From CAZWEZ01 sp964632795 (GTDB taxonomy: Bacteria > Pseudomonadota > Alphaproteobacteria > Rhodospirillales > 2-02-FULL-58-16): a DNA stretch of 61,859 bases. Under the pieces are notes generated by a model. The model was not told the origin of the DNA and did not search any database. It saw only the letters and a list, made by a program, of their open reading frames with translations. The position numbers were made by a program, and so were the translations under genes. Location: contig CAZWEZ010000006.1 of the NCBI GenBank assembly GCA_964632795.1, positions 1 to 61,859 of the forward strand, read 5' to 3'. This document shows positions 26,015 to 34,636 of the stretch, one piece after another (position 1 is the stretch's first letter; the number at the start of each line of letters is the position of its first letter).

Positions 26015-26751
26015 GCGTCACCGTGACCTTCCTGGGCAGCGGCGACGCCTTCGCCAGCGGCGGCCGGTTCCAGACCTGTTTCCTGGTCGAGGGCGGGGGC
26101 GCGCGGTTCCTGATCGACTGCGGGGCGACCTCGCTGGTCGCCCTGCGCCGCCACGGCATCGACCCCAACGCCATCGACGCCATCGTGCTGTCCCACCTCC
26201 ACGGCGATCATTTCGGGGGCCTGCCGTTCTTCATCCTCAGCGGCCACCTCGACGACCGCCGGCGAAACCCCCTGACCATCGCCGGGCCGCCGGAGACGAG
26301 AGCCCGGCTGGAGGCGCTGTGCGAGGTCCTGTACCCCGGGATGACCGGGATCGAACTGAGGTTTCCGCTGGAGATCGTCGAGATGGCGCCCGGGGGGCCC
26401 CACCGTGTACTGGACATGACCGTCACCCCTTATGAGGCCAACCATTCCCCGGCCTCCAACCCGAGCGCGCTGCGCATCGAGTACGGTGGACGGATCATCG
26501 GCTACAGCGGCGACGGGGCGTGGTCCGAGACCCTCATCGAGGCGGCCCGGGGCGCCGACCTGTGGATCGCCGAATGCAACTTCATCGGTAAGGACACCCC
26601 CAACCACATGGACTTCCGCACCCTCAGCGCCGGCCTCGACCGGCTGGCCGCCAAGCGGGTGATCCTGACCCACATGGGTCGGGAGATGCTGGCCCAGGTG
26701 CCCTCGCTGCCCTGCGAGTTCGCCGAGGACGGCAAGACGGTGGAGGTCTAG
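26011..26751 (+). CDS. MBL-fold metallo-hydrolase
   Basis: A 246-residue metallo-beta-lactamase-fold enzyme. It contains HLHGDHFGG, the two-metal site, followed by DGAW (Asp bridging) and LTHMGREM (late histidine). The layout resembles RNase Z-like small hydrolases, but the RNase Z exosite arm is absent. Co-translation with the MFS gene (ATGA overlap) suggests it acts on the imported compound. The substrate is not identifiable. Confidence 0.88.
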   Translation: MSVTVTFLGSGDAFASGGRFQTCFLVEGGGARFLIDCGATSLVALRRHGIDPNAIDAIVLSHLHGDHFGGLPFFILSGHLDDRRRNPLTIAGPPETRARLEALCEVLYPGMTGIELRFPLEIVEMAPGGPHRVLDMTVTPYEANHSPASNPSALRIEYGGRIIGYSGDGAWSETLIEAARGADLWIAECNFIGKDTPNHMDFRTLSAGLDRLAAKRVILTHMGREMLAQVPSLPCEFAEDGKTVEV

Positions 26752-26845
26752 TCCGCGACCCGGCTCCAGGCCCAGGAAGCCGCGAGCCGAGGATGGAAAT
26801 TCCGAGGCACCGATGGCCTCGCATGGTAATAGGGAGACACTCTCG

Positions 26846-27328
26846 ATGGCCGAGGAAGACGACTGGACGGCGGAAGGCGGCTGCACATGCGCCGCCGTGC
26901 GTTATCGCATGACCGGCAGGCCGATGATCGTTCACTGCTGTCATTGCCGTTGGTGCCAGCGCGAAACGGGAACAGCCTTCGCCCTCAATGCAATGATCGA
27001 AGCCGATCGCATGATCCTCGTGCGGGGCGCCCCCGAGACCGTGGCGACGCCGTCCAACAGCGGCAAGGGGCAGAAGATCGTTCGCTGTCCAAGCTGCCGC
27101 GTGGCCCTATGGAGCCACTACGCCGGTGCCGGCGACGTGGCATGCTTCGTCCGCGTCGGGACCCTTGATGATCCGGACCGCCTGCCGCCCGACATCCACA
27201 TCTTTACAAGCTCGAAGCAGCCCTGGGTCGTGCTTCCGGCGGGCGTGCCCGCCTTCGAAGAGTACTACGATCGCGATGAATATTGGCCCGCGGAGAGCCT
27301 GGCCCGGCGCCGCGCGTTGCTTGGCTGA
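26846..27328 (+). CDS. GFA-family zinc protein (DUF636)
   Basis: A 160-residue protein. Zinc ligands are visible as CTCAAVRY, CCHCRWC and RCPSCRVALW, in the order and spacing of the glutathione-dependent formaldehyde-activating (Gfa) fold, to which many uncharacterised proteins belong. The ATG at 26846 has GGGAGA about 9 bases upstream. Actual formaldehyde activity is doubtful for most family members. It stands alone between the MBL gene and the aldo/keto reductase. Confidence 0.85.
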   Translation: MAEEDDWTAEGGCTCAAVRYRMTGRPMIVHCCHCRWCQRETGTAFALNAMIEADRMILVRGAPETVATPSNSGKGQKIVRCPSCRVALWSHYAGAGDVACFVRVGTLDDPDRLPPDIHIFTSSKQPWVVLPAGVPAFEEYYDRDEYWPAESLARRRALLG

Positions 27329-27445
27329 CGGCCTGGGGTTCGTTGTTGGACCGGCCCGATGGCCGTCCGTTTGAATATCCGGCGATGGTCGCGTTACTAT
27401 CCCCGCTTCTCCCGTTCCGGATCCACTTGGTGATGGGGAATTGCG

Positions 27446-28312
27446 ATGGCCATCGAGAAGCGCGCCTTCGGGCAAACCGGGCACATGAGTTCCGCCGTCA
27501 TCTTCGGCGGCGCCGCGCTGGACAGTGTCGATCAGGGGACGGCGGATAGAGTCCTCGACCTTCTGTTCGAATATGGCGTCAACCACATCGACACGGCGCC
27601 AAGTTATGGTGATTCGGAGCTTCGTATCGGCCCCTGGATGGACCGCCACCGGGACTCCTTCTTCCTCGCCACCAAGATTGGCGAACGCGATTACCAAGCC
27701 GCCCGATCGGAAATCCGCCGCTCGCTCGAACGCCTGCGCACCGACCGGATCGACCTGATTCAGCTCCACAGCCTGAACCACCCGGACGAGTGGGAACGGG
27801 CACTCTCCCCCGGCGGAGCGCTGGATGCGGCCGTCGAAGCCCGTGAGGAGGGGCTGGTCCGGTTCATTGGTGTAACCGGTCACGGTTGGACCATCGCCGC
27901 CATGCACCGGCGCAGCCTGGAGCGCTTCGAATTCGACTCGGTGTTGATGCCGTGGAACTGGGTCGCCGCCCGTCACCAGACATATGGACCCGAATTCGAG
28001 GTAACCGCCGCGCTTTGCGCCGAACGCGGAATCGCCGTGCAGACGATCAAGGCCGTATCCCGCGGTCCCTGGGCCGCCGGCGCGGCGCGCGATTACACGA
28101 CCTGGTATCAGCCCCTGGAGAATGAAGGCGACATCCGGATGGCGGTACAGTGGGTCCTCGGCCGACCGGGGATCTTTCTCAATTCGGTCGGTGACGTCGG
28201 TCTGCTTCCGGCCGTGCTGCGGGCGGCGGCCGAGTGCGGCGAACCGCCTCTCGATTCGGCAATGGCCGCCCTCGAGGAGCGAACGGGCCTGACCTCCATC
28301 TTCGGTTTTTGA
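27446..28312 (+). CDS. Aldo/keto reductase
   Basis: A 288-residue AKR-fold oxidoreductase using NAD(P)H. HIDTAPSYGDSE carries the Asp and Tyr of the catalytic tetrad, LATKIG the lysine, and LIQLHSLN the histidine region. The C-terminal cofactor segment is shorter than in typical AKRs, as in the YdhF/YakC-like subgroup of uncertain substrate. It is followed 8 bp later by MITE family B. Confidence 0.9.
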   Translation: MAIEKRAFGQTGHMSSAVIFGGAALDSVDQGTADRVLDLLFEYGVNHIDTAPSYGDSELRIGPWMDRHRDSFFLATKIGERDYQAARSEIRRSLERLRTDRIDLIQLHSLNHPDEWERALSPGGALDAAVEAREEGLVRFIGVTGHGWTIAAMHRRSLERFEFDSVLMPWNWVAARHQTYGPEFEVTAALCAERGIAVQTIKAVSRGPWAAGAARDYTTWYQPLENEGDIRMAVQWVLGRPGIFLNSVGDVGLLPAVLRAAAECGEPPLDSAMAALEERTGLTSIFGF

Positions 28313-28320
28313 GGATGCCA

Positions 28321-28484
28321 TAGTACTGACTTTCATAATTCCTCGCCCCATGTGATCGCTGTTCCCGTTTCCCCGGGGCGTCGGCGGGGCTTGACGATGC
28401 GCCGGCATCGCCGGCGCGCCGCCTCCTGCCGGGGAAACGGGAACAGCGATCACATGGGGCGAGGAATTATGAAAGTCAGTACTA
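28321..28484. mobile_element. MITE family B, 164 bp with perfect 54-bp inverted ends
   Basis: The 54 bases from 28321 (TAGTACTGACTTTCATAATT and so on) recur exactly inverted at 28431-28484. The 56-bp centre is itself GC-rich and palindromic. No gene is inside. The perfect arms suggest recent activity or gene conversion. The right end supplies the TAG stop of boxB on the minus strand (28482-28484). A 35-bp solo end lies at 958. Confidence 0.9.
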
Positions 28485-29900
28485 GGCGAACCGCACGTAG
28501 TCGAAATCCGGCGGCTGGCCGTTGATGCCGCGCGCCGGCGGGGCGATCCAGTTGGCCATCCGGCCCGGCTCGGTGACCGCGCCGCCCATCAGCGAGCGGA
28601 CGTAGGCGCGGTCTTCCCCGGTGGGCAGCCAGGAATCCACGTTGGCCGCCCATTCGCCGTCCGACACGAGGCGCCCGTCGGGCGACACGTTGGCCCCGGC
28701 GAAGGCGCCGATGGCGCGATTGAAGCCCCGGTGGGGCAACTCCAGGCGGGTCTCGATGCCATGCTCGGCGATGACCTTGTTCCATTTGCCGACGCCGCGC
28801 GCGCAGTCCTCGATATAGGCCTCGCGCAGGGACTCGTTGAGGCCGATCAGGGCCGGGCGTTCGACGGTGGAGATGCGCCCGTCGACGACCTCGGGCAGCT
28901 CGCGCACGGCGTCCTCCAGCAGGTGGTCGTCGTTGATCGCCGTCTCCTTGTAGCGGCCCTTGAGGCCGAGCGTGTAGTAGTTGGCGCTGTTGGTCGAGGA
29001 CTCCTGGCCAAACAGGTCCAGCGACAGGCTGTAATGGAAGTTGAGGTGCTTCTGGATGGTCGCCAGGTCGATGACCCCGTGCTTGCGCGCGTCGTCGGTC
29101 TTTTCGTCGCCCATCACCTCGCAGCAGCGCCGGACGATGCGCCCGACCCCGGTCTCGCCGACGAACATGTGGTGGGCTTCCTCGGTCAGCATGAAGCGGC
29201 AGCTCCGCGACAGCGGGTCGAAGGCGGATTCGGCCAGCGACGCCAACTGGTACTTGCCGTCGCGGTCGGTGAAGAAGGTGAACATGTAGAACGACAGCCA
29301 GTCCGGGGTCGGTTCGTTGAAGGCGTCGAGAATGCGCGGCCGGTCGGCATCTCCCGAGTGGCGCTCCAGCATGGCGTCGGCCTCCTCGCGGCCGTCGCGC
29401 CCGAAGTGGGCGTGCAGCAGGTAGACCATGGCCCACAGGTGGCGGCCCTCCTCGACGTTGACCTGGAACAGGTTGCGCAGGTCGTACAGCGACGGACAGC
29501 TCTTGCCCAGGTGGCGCTGCTGCTCGACCGAGGCCGGTTCGGTGTCGCCCTGGGTGACGATCAGCCGGCGCAGCGGGGCGCGGTACTCGCCGGGCACCTC
29601 CTGCCACGCCGGCTCGCCCTTGTGGATCCCGAAGTTGACCCGGCGGTCCTCTTCGGGCGCACTCAGGAAGATGCCCCAGCGGTAGTCGGGCATTTGCACG
29701 TGGCCGAAGTTGGCCCAGCCGCCGGGCTCGACGCTGATCGCCGTGCGCAGGTAGACCTCATGGGCCTGGCTGCCCTCCGGCCCCAGCTCCCGCCACCACT
29801 CCAGGAACCCCGGCTGCCAGGCCTCCAGCGCCCGTTGCAGGCGGCGGTCGTCGGCCAGCCCGACGTTGTTGGGAATCTTGTCGGCGTAATCGATGGTCAT
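28482..29900 (-). CDS. boxB: Benzoyl-CoA 2,3-epoxidase subunit BoxB
   Basis: A 472-residue di-iron oxygenase that epoxidises benzoyl-CoA in the aerobic box pathway. The two carboxylate-His motifs are EEGRH (150-154) and TEEAHH (239-244). HLGKSCPSLYDLRNLFQVNVE and the C-terminal ARGINGQPPDFDYVRF are BoxB hallmarks. It needs the reductase BoxA, which is not in this window. It lies 4 bp after boxC in the same operon. The stop codon comes from the end of the MITE. Confidence 0.95.
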   Translation of the reverse strand: MTIDYADKIPNNVGLADDRRLQRALEAWQPGFLEWWRELGPEGSQAHEVYLRTAISVEPGGWANFGHVQMPDYRWGIFLSAPEEDRRVNFGIHKGEPAWQEVPGEYRAPLRRLIVTQGDTEPASVEQQRHLGKSCPSLYDLRNLFQVNVEEGRHLWAMVYLLHAHFGRDGREEADAMLERHSGDADRPRILDAFNEPTPDWLSFYMFTFFTDRDGKYQLASLAESAFDPLSRSCRFMLTEEAHHMFVGETGVGRIVRRCCEVMGDEKTDDARKHGVIDLATIQKHLNFHYSLSLDLFGQESSTNSANYYTLGLKGRYKETAINDDHLLEDAVRELPEVVDGRISTVERPALIGLNESLREAYIEDCARGVGKWNKVIAEHGIETRLELPHRGFNRAIGAFAGANVSPDGRLVSDGEWAANVDSWLPTGEDRAYVRSLMGGAVTEPGRMANWIAPPARGINGQPPDFDYVRFA

Positions 29901-29904
29901 GATG

Positions 29905-31539
29905 TCAGATTCTGTTGCGGTCGTACTCGGGCTTGCGGCCCGATCCGTAGAGCTTCAGCGCCCCGGTCTCGCCGATCGCGTTGGGGCGCTGGAAGATCCA
30001 GTTCTGCCAGGCGCTGAGGCGGCCGAAGATCTTGGTCTCCATGGTCTCCGGGCCGGCGAAGCGCAGGTTGGCCTCCAACCCGGTCATGGCGTCGGGCGAC
30101 CGGCCGGCCCGTTCCTCGACGGCAACCCGGACCTCGTCGTCGAAGTCGATGTCGTCAGGCGCGAAGGTGACCAGGCCCAGCTCCTCGGCGGTCATGGCGT
30201 CCAGTGGGCCGCCGATCTCGGCGCCCAGGTCCTCGACGCGCCCGGGCTCGGCCAGGAAGCGGGTGGCGAGGCGGCTCAGGCCGTTGGCCATCGCCAGGGG
30301 GCCGAAGTTCATCCCGCTCAGGCACAGGGTCGGCGGCGGCGAGCCGCCGTCGAGCATGAAGCTCTGGTCGGCCGCCAGCAGAAGCTCCAACAGGGTGCCG
30401 GTGAAGCAGCTCCCCGGCCCGGCCAGCGCGATCAGGCTGCGCGAGGTGACGTCGAGGCGCTTGAGGACCCGCTTCAGGTAGAGCACGATCTCGCGGACCA
30501 GCCAGTCGTCGATGTTGGCCAGCAGCGCCGCGTCGGCGGCCGCCACGTGCTCGGCCCGGCCCCGGGTCCGCAGCACCCAGATGCCGATGCCCGGTTCGTT
30601 GTGGCGCAGATGCAGGATCGCATCCTCCATCTGACGGGCCATGGCCAGCGGCCAGAACCCGGCCCCGGCGGCGTGGATCGCCGAGACCTCGGCGGGCGGC
30701 GGCGCCTGGGGTCCCAGCACCGTGATCTCGGCCACCCCGCGATCCCGGTCCAGGGCCACGGCGAGGTGGTCGTAAGTCAAGGAGTCGGCCTCGACGGCGC
30801 GCTTCAGCGGGCTCAGCACGATGCCCTCGGCGTGCCGCGGGCGGTCCGATTGCCCGGCCCGTTCCAGGGCCGCCTCACGGGTCCTGTCGATCAGCTTGGA
30901 GCGCGGCACCAGCTCGTCGACCAGGCCCCACTCGAGCGCCCGTTTGCCCTTGATCCCCTCGACCGTGTTGCAGAAGAAGTCGGCCCGGTCGCGGCGCACC
31001 TTGCGCTTGTCGACCAGCCGGGTCAGGCCGCCGGTGCCCGGCAGCACCGCCAGCAGGGGGACCTCGGGCAGCGACACCGCGGTCGAGCCGTCATCGGCCA
31101 TCACGATGTGGTCGCACGCCATGGCCAGCTCGTAGCCGCCCCCGGCCGCGATACCGTTGATGGCGCACAGGTAGACCTGGCCGGAATGGGCGGTGGCGTC
31201 CTCGATGGCGGTGCGGGTCTCGTTGGTGAACTTGCAGAAGTTGACCTTGGCGCCGTGGCCGGCGGCGCCCAGCATGGCGATGTTGGCGCCGGCGCAGAAC
31301 ACCCGCTGGCGGGCCGAGGAGATGATCACCGCGCCGACCTCCGGGTGCTCGAAGCGCAGCCGCTGGACGGCGTCGTTGAGCTCGATGTCTACCCCCAGGT
31401 CGTAGGAATTGAGCTTGAGCGCGTATCCCGGCTCCAGACCGCCGTCCTCGGCGACCTCCAGGCTCAACGTCGCCACCGGCCCGTCGATCGACAGTTTCCA
31501 GTGGCGGTAGCGCTCGGGAGCGGTCTCGAAGTCGATCAT
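29905..31539 (-). CDS. boxC: 2,3-epoxybenzoyl-CoA dihydrolase BoxC
   Basis: A 544-residue protein with two crotonase (enoyl-CoA hydratase-like) modules in tandem, the form of BoxC, which opens the ring of the benzoyl-CoA epoxide hydrolytically to give dehydroadipyl-CoA semialdehyde and formate. AINGIAAGGGYELAMACDHI belongs to the first module and its oxyanion hole. boxC precedes boxB here. The operon start is divergent from RmuC with a 152-bp gap. Confidence 0.94.
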   Translation of the reverse strand: MIDFETAPERYRHWKLSIDGPVATLSLEVAEDGGLEPGYALKLNSYDLGVDIELNDAVQRLRFEHPEVGAVIISSARQRVFCAGANIAMLGAAGHGAKVNFCKFTNETRTAIEDATAHSGQVYLCAINGIAAGGGYELAMACDHIVMADDGSTAVSLPEVPLLAVLPGTGGLTRLVDKRKVRRDRADFFCNTVEGIKGKRALEWGLVDELVPRSKLIDRTREAALERAGQSDRPRHAEGIVLSPLKRAVEADSLTYDHLAVALDRDRGVAEITVLGPQAPPPAEVSAIHAAGAGFWPLAMARQMEDAILHLRHNEPGIGIWVLRTRGRAEHVAAADAALLANIDDWLVREIVLYLKRVLKRLDVTSRSLIALAGPGSCFTGTLLELLLAADQSFMLDGGSPPPTLCLSGMNFGPLAMANGLSRLATRFLAEPGRVEDLGAEIGGPLDAMTAEELGLVTFAPDDIDFDDEVRVAVEERAGRSPDAMTGLEANLRFAGPETMETKIFGRLSAWQNWIFQRPNAIGETGALKLYGSGRKPEYDRNRI

Positions 31540-31691
31540 TCGCCCCCCTTCGGCTGTTTATAGGTAAAACGGTACCGAATTATGTTTTAATATCTGGCGA
31601 TCCTTTCCGCCGAATCAAGGTCAACCGGGGAATTGCCTTGGCCCCGTCCTTCATGCAAGGTTGCCCCCCCGGATGAAGACGGAGGGAAACC

Positions 31692-32771
31692 GTGGAGTCG
31701 TCGCTGTTGCTGGGTGTCGTCGCCATCGCCGCCGTGGTGGTGGCGGTGCTGGTTTTCCTGCGAACCGGCGGGGGGGGGCGCGGCGACGGCGCCCTGGCCG
31801 AGCTGGCCCGGCTCGCCCGGAGCGCCGAGAATCTGGCGGCGACCCAGTCGGAGCTGGTCGGGCGCCTGCAGCAGACCCAGACCGGGGTCAACGAGCGCCT
31901 GGACGCGCTGGCCAAGCGGCTCGGCGACAGCCTGGGCGAGCAGACCGAGAAGACGGGCCGGAGCCTCAACGAGCTCAACCAGCGCCTGGCCGTCATCGAC
32001 CGCGCGCAGAGCAACCTCAAGGAGCTTTCCGACCAGGTGGTGGGGCTTCAAGACATCCTGTCCAACAAACAGGCGCGGGGCGCCTTCGGCCAGACCCAGA
32101 TGGAGAGCCTGGTCCGCGACGCCCTGCCGCCCTCGGCCTACAAGTTCCAGGCCAAGCTGTCCAACGGCCGGGTCGCCGACTGCCTGCTCGCCATGCCCAA
32201 CCCGCCGGGACCCATCGTCATCGACTCCAAGTACCCCTTGGAGCGCTACCAGGACTACCTCGCGGCCGACGACGAGGCGGCCCGGACCAAGGCCGCCAAG
32301 GCCTTCGCCGCCGACGTCCTGTATCACATCAAGAACATCCAGGAACGCTACATCGTCCCCGGCGAGACCGCCGAGTCGGGCCTCATGTTCCTGCCGTCGG
32401 AAGCGGTCTACGCCGAGCTCCACGCCAACTTCCGCGGGGTCATCGAGGAGTCGTTCCGGCGCCGGGTGTGGATCGTCTCGCCGACCACCCTGTGGGCGAC
32501 GCTCAATACCCTGCGCGCGGTGCTCAAGGACGCCCGGATGCGCGAGCAGGCCGGGGTGATCCAGGCCGAGGTGGCCAACCTGCTCAAGGACATCTCCCGC
32601 CTGGACGAGCGGGTCGGCAAGCTGCAAACCCACTTCGAGCTGGCCTCCGAGGACATCCGCCTGATCCGCATCTCGACCGAAAAGGTCGCCAAGCGCGGCG
32701 AGCGGGTCGAGGAGCTGGAGCTGGGCGAAGCCCAGACCGCCAGCGACCTGCCGCCGCCCGAGGAGGGGTGA
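31692..32771 (+). CDS. rmuC: DNA recombination protein RmuC
   Basis: A 359-residue protein with one N-terminal membrane segment (5-24), a long coiled coil (about 35-115) and the RmuC nuclease-like domain (about 130-340: YPLERYQDYL, GLMFLPSEAVYAELH, STEKVAKRGERVEELE). RmuC limits inversions at short inverted repeats, which is notable in a window rich in palindromes. Its stop overlaps the start of the SDR gene by one base (TGATG). Confidence 0.94.
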   Translation: MESSLLLGVVAIAAVVVAVLVFLRTGGGGRGDGALAELARLARSAENLAATQSELVGRLQQTQTGVNERLDALAKRLGDSLGEQTEKTGRSLNELNQRLAVIDRAQSNLKELSDQVVGLQDILSNKQARGAFGQTQMESLVRDALPPSAYKFQAKLSNGRVADCLLAMPNPPGPIVIDSKYPLERYQDYLAADDEAARTKAAKAFAADVLYHIKNIQERYIVPGETAESGLMFLPSEAVYAELHANFRGVIEESFRRRVWIVSPTTLWATLNTLRAVLKDARMREQAGVIQAEVANLLKDISRLDERVGKLQTHFELASEDIRLIRISTEKVAKRGERVEELELGEAQTASDLPPPEEG

Positions 32772-33535
32772 TGGCCGATCCGTTTTCGCTGGATGGACGG
32801 TGCGCCCTGGTCACCGGCGCCGGGCGCGGGCTGGGGCTGGAGATGGCCAGGGGACTGGCCCGGGCCGGGGCCGATGTCTACCTCAACGGGCGCGACCCGG
32901 AGACCCTGTCGAAAGCCGTCGCGGCCATCCGCGAGTTCGGCGGCCGGGCGGCGCCCCTGGCCTTCGACGTCACCGACCGCGAGGCGGCGCAGGCGGCCCT
33001 GGCGACGATCGTCGCCGCCGACGGCGGGCTGGACATCCTGGTCAACAACGTCGGCACCCGGGACCGCCGGGAACTGCTGGACTTCGACGCCGAGGCGGTG
33101 CGCCGGATGATGGAGACCAACCTGGTGGCGCCCTTCATGCTGGCCCAGGAAGCGGCCCGTCTCATGATCCCGCGCAGATCGGGGCGGATCGTCAACGTGA
33201 CCTCGATCGCCGGCCCCATCGCGGCCGGCGGCGACGCCGCCTACACCGCCTCGAAGGGTGGGCTGGAGGCGTTGACCCGCGCCCAGGCCGCCGCCCTCGG
33301 GCCGCACGGGATCACGGTCAACGCCGTCGCCCCCGGTTTCTTCGCCACCGAGGCCAACCGCAAGATGGTGGACGACCGATCGATCGCCGACTGGCTGGCC
33401 CAACGCACCTCGCTCGGCCGCTGGGGACGGCCCGAGGAGATCGCCGGGGCGGTGGTGTTCCTGGCCTCCGATGCCGCCTCCTACGTGACCGGCCAGGTGA
33501 TCGTCGTCGACGGCGGCCACGTCACCCATTTCTAG
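32771..33535 (+). CDS. Short-chain dehydrogenase/reductase
   Basis: A 254-residue classical SDR. It has a TGAGRGLG cofactor motif (about 16-23), NNVG, catalytic Ser in TSIAG, YTASKGG with the Tyr and Lys, and a C-terminal VVDGGHV. It is close to gluconate 5-dehydrogenase and 3-oxoacyl-ACP reductase types, but the substrate is not deducible. It is coupled to rmuC by a one-base overlap. Confidence 0.92.
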   Translation: MADPFSLDGRCALVTGAGRGLGLEMARGLARAGADVYLNGRDPETLSKAVAAIREFGGRAAPLAFDVTDREAAQAALATIVAADGGLDILVNNVGTRDRRELLDFDAEAVRRMMETNLVAPFMLAQEAARLMIPRRSGRIVNVTSIAGPIAAGGDAAYTASKGGLEALTRAQAAALGPHGITVNAVAPGFFATEANRKMVDDRSIADWLAQRTSLGRWGRPEEIAGAVVFLASDAASYVTGQVIVVDGGHVTHF

Positions 33536-33624
33536 GACTTGGGGCACCGATGTCCGCTGAATGCTTGAAAGCAGACCTCAGGTGCGAGTTTCCGTCACTT
33601 ACGGGTATAGCCAACAGCGGTCAT

Positions 33625-33645
33625 TGAGCTGGCTCAACATTTTTC
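33625..33645 (+). terminator. Weak hairpin after the SDR gene
   Basis: TTGAGC and GCTCAA can pair with almost no loop, followed by CATTTTTC. It could end the rmuC-SDR transcript just before the promoter at 33646. The stem is short, so support is low. Confidence 0.3.
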
Positions 33646-33674
33646 TTGAGATTGTGGATCGATAGGTATATAAT
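33646..33674 (+). promoter_or_regulatory. Strong sigma-70 promoter
   Basis: TTGAGA at 33646-33651 and a perfect TATAAT at 33669-33674 are separated by exactly 17 bases. Transcription should start near 33681. No protein-coding frame with a ribosome site follows within 500 bases, but an intrinsic terminator does, at 33791. Confidence 0.75.
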
Positions 33675-33680
33675 ACACAG

Positions 33681-33821
33681 AAACCTACGTATGTGACACC
33701 AATTGTTCCCGGCCATGGAATCTTTTATAAAATGGGATGTCAGATCCATTTAATTGGATCTCAGAAGTCTCCAGACTTCAAAATTTTACAGCCCCGCCAT
33801 TTTCATTGGCGGGGCTTTTTT
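33681..33821 (+). ncRNA. Candidate small regulatory RNA, about 140 nt
   Basis: The segment runs from a consensus promoter to a textbook intrinsic terminator and contains no plausible gene. Two hairpins precede the terminator: AGATCCA/TGGATCT (33742-33748 and 33755-33761, loop of 6) and GAAGTCT/AGACTTC (33764-33770 and 33773-33779). The AT-rich 5' part is largely single-stranded and could be a target-pairing region. I do not recognise a known family such as 6S, SRP or tmRNA. Confidence 0.55.
33791..33821 (+). terminator. Intrinsic terminator
   Basis: The perfect 9-bp GC-rich stem GCCCCGCCA/TGGCGGGGC around a 7-base loop is followed by six T residues. It ends the candidate small RNA. The next gene on the strand starts more than 400 bp later. 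Confidence 0.85.
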
Positions 33822-33904
33822 GGGGGCGAGGAGAGATCGTCCCACCCCTCCTTGCCTGATGCCGGGAAAACCGCAAACCATTCCAACGACAGCCTGGGTC
33901 ACGA

Positions 33905-33972
33905 GCGGCTGTCACCGCCCCACCAGTGCCAGTTCCGTTCACCATCCTGAAGCTGACGAAACCCATCGGAAA
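33905..33972. repeat. 68-bp degenerate direct repeat, copy 1
   Basis: This sequence, starting GCGGCTGTCACCGCCCCA, matches 34690-34757 at close to nine tenths of positions in the same orientation. Read on the minus strand both copies give similar peptides containing GFVSFR and GAVTAA, which suggests a decayed coding or structured element. The two copies bracket the basic orphan gene. Confidence 0.65.
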
Positions 33973-34258
33973 CGAACGCAAGCGTGTTCATGTGTTTCTG
34001 CACAGTGCCAAAGAGCGTTTCTGTTCACCACAGCTACAAAAGCATACCGTCCATGGCCAGATTGGCAGCCAAAATGGTAATAAAAAACATGACGCTCAAA
34101 TTCGCTCGCTGTGAGGCGCTAGCTTGCTTGCGGCGATGTGATGGCTGGTGGTGTTGAGATTGCTCTGATGAGCGGATATGAGTGTTTGAGAATTAGCTAT
34201 TGAAAAAAGCTGGCTAGTGTGAAAGATTGCCGCAGCTTTTTGTTAATGGAGGTTCAAT

Positions 34259-34636
34259 ATGACACTCAAGCTGGTTCGCAGAAAGAAGGTGAAGGCTGCT
34301 GCTGGGCGTAAGAAGAAAAGTGAGATGGAAAAGTTTGCTGATGCGATCGATGTTCAGATACGCATAGCAAACGGCGAGACGGTTAAGCAGGGGCGTGGCA
34401 CGGCCAGGAGTTGGATGGAAGATGGTTCAGCCTTTGGCGTCAAGAAGGTTCTGAATGCCAGGGTAGGCAAGACCTCGCTTTATCCCAAGTCAGCATACAC
34501 GGTAGATATGAAGCAGCCAAAGCCGCCAATGAACGAATTGAGGGAACTGAAGGAGGCGGTGCTGGTTGGCAAACTCAACAACAGGATTTATGCCATCTTG
34601 CGTAAGCAAAAGAAGAGGGGCGCTGCTAAGAAGTAG
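34259..34636 (+). CDS. Basic hypothetical protein
   Basis: A 125-residue, strongly basic protein: the first 22 residues and the last 12 are rich in Lys and Arg (RRKKVKAAAGRKKK at the start, RKQKKRGAAKK at the end). GGAGG stands 7 bases before the ATG. The centre has a predicted mixed fold with no recognised domain. Codon use is visibly less GC-rich than in flanking operons, consistent with horizontal gain. Nucleic-acid binding is an inference from charge only. Confidence 0.65.
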   Translation: MTLKLVRRKKVKAAAGRKKKSEMEKFADAIDVQIRIANGETVKQGRGTARSWMEDGSAFGVKKVLNARVGKTSLYPKSAYTVDMKQPKPPMNELRELKEAVLVGKLNNRIYAILRKQKKRGAAKK

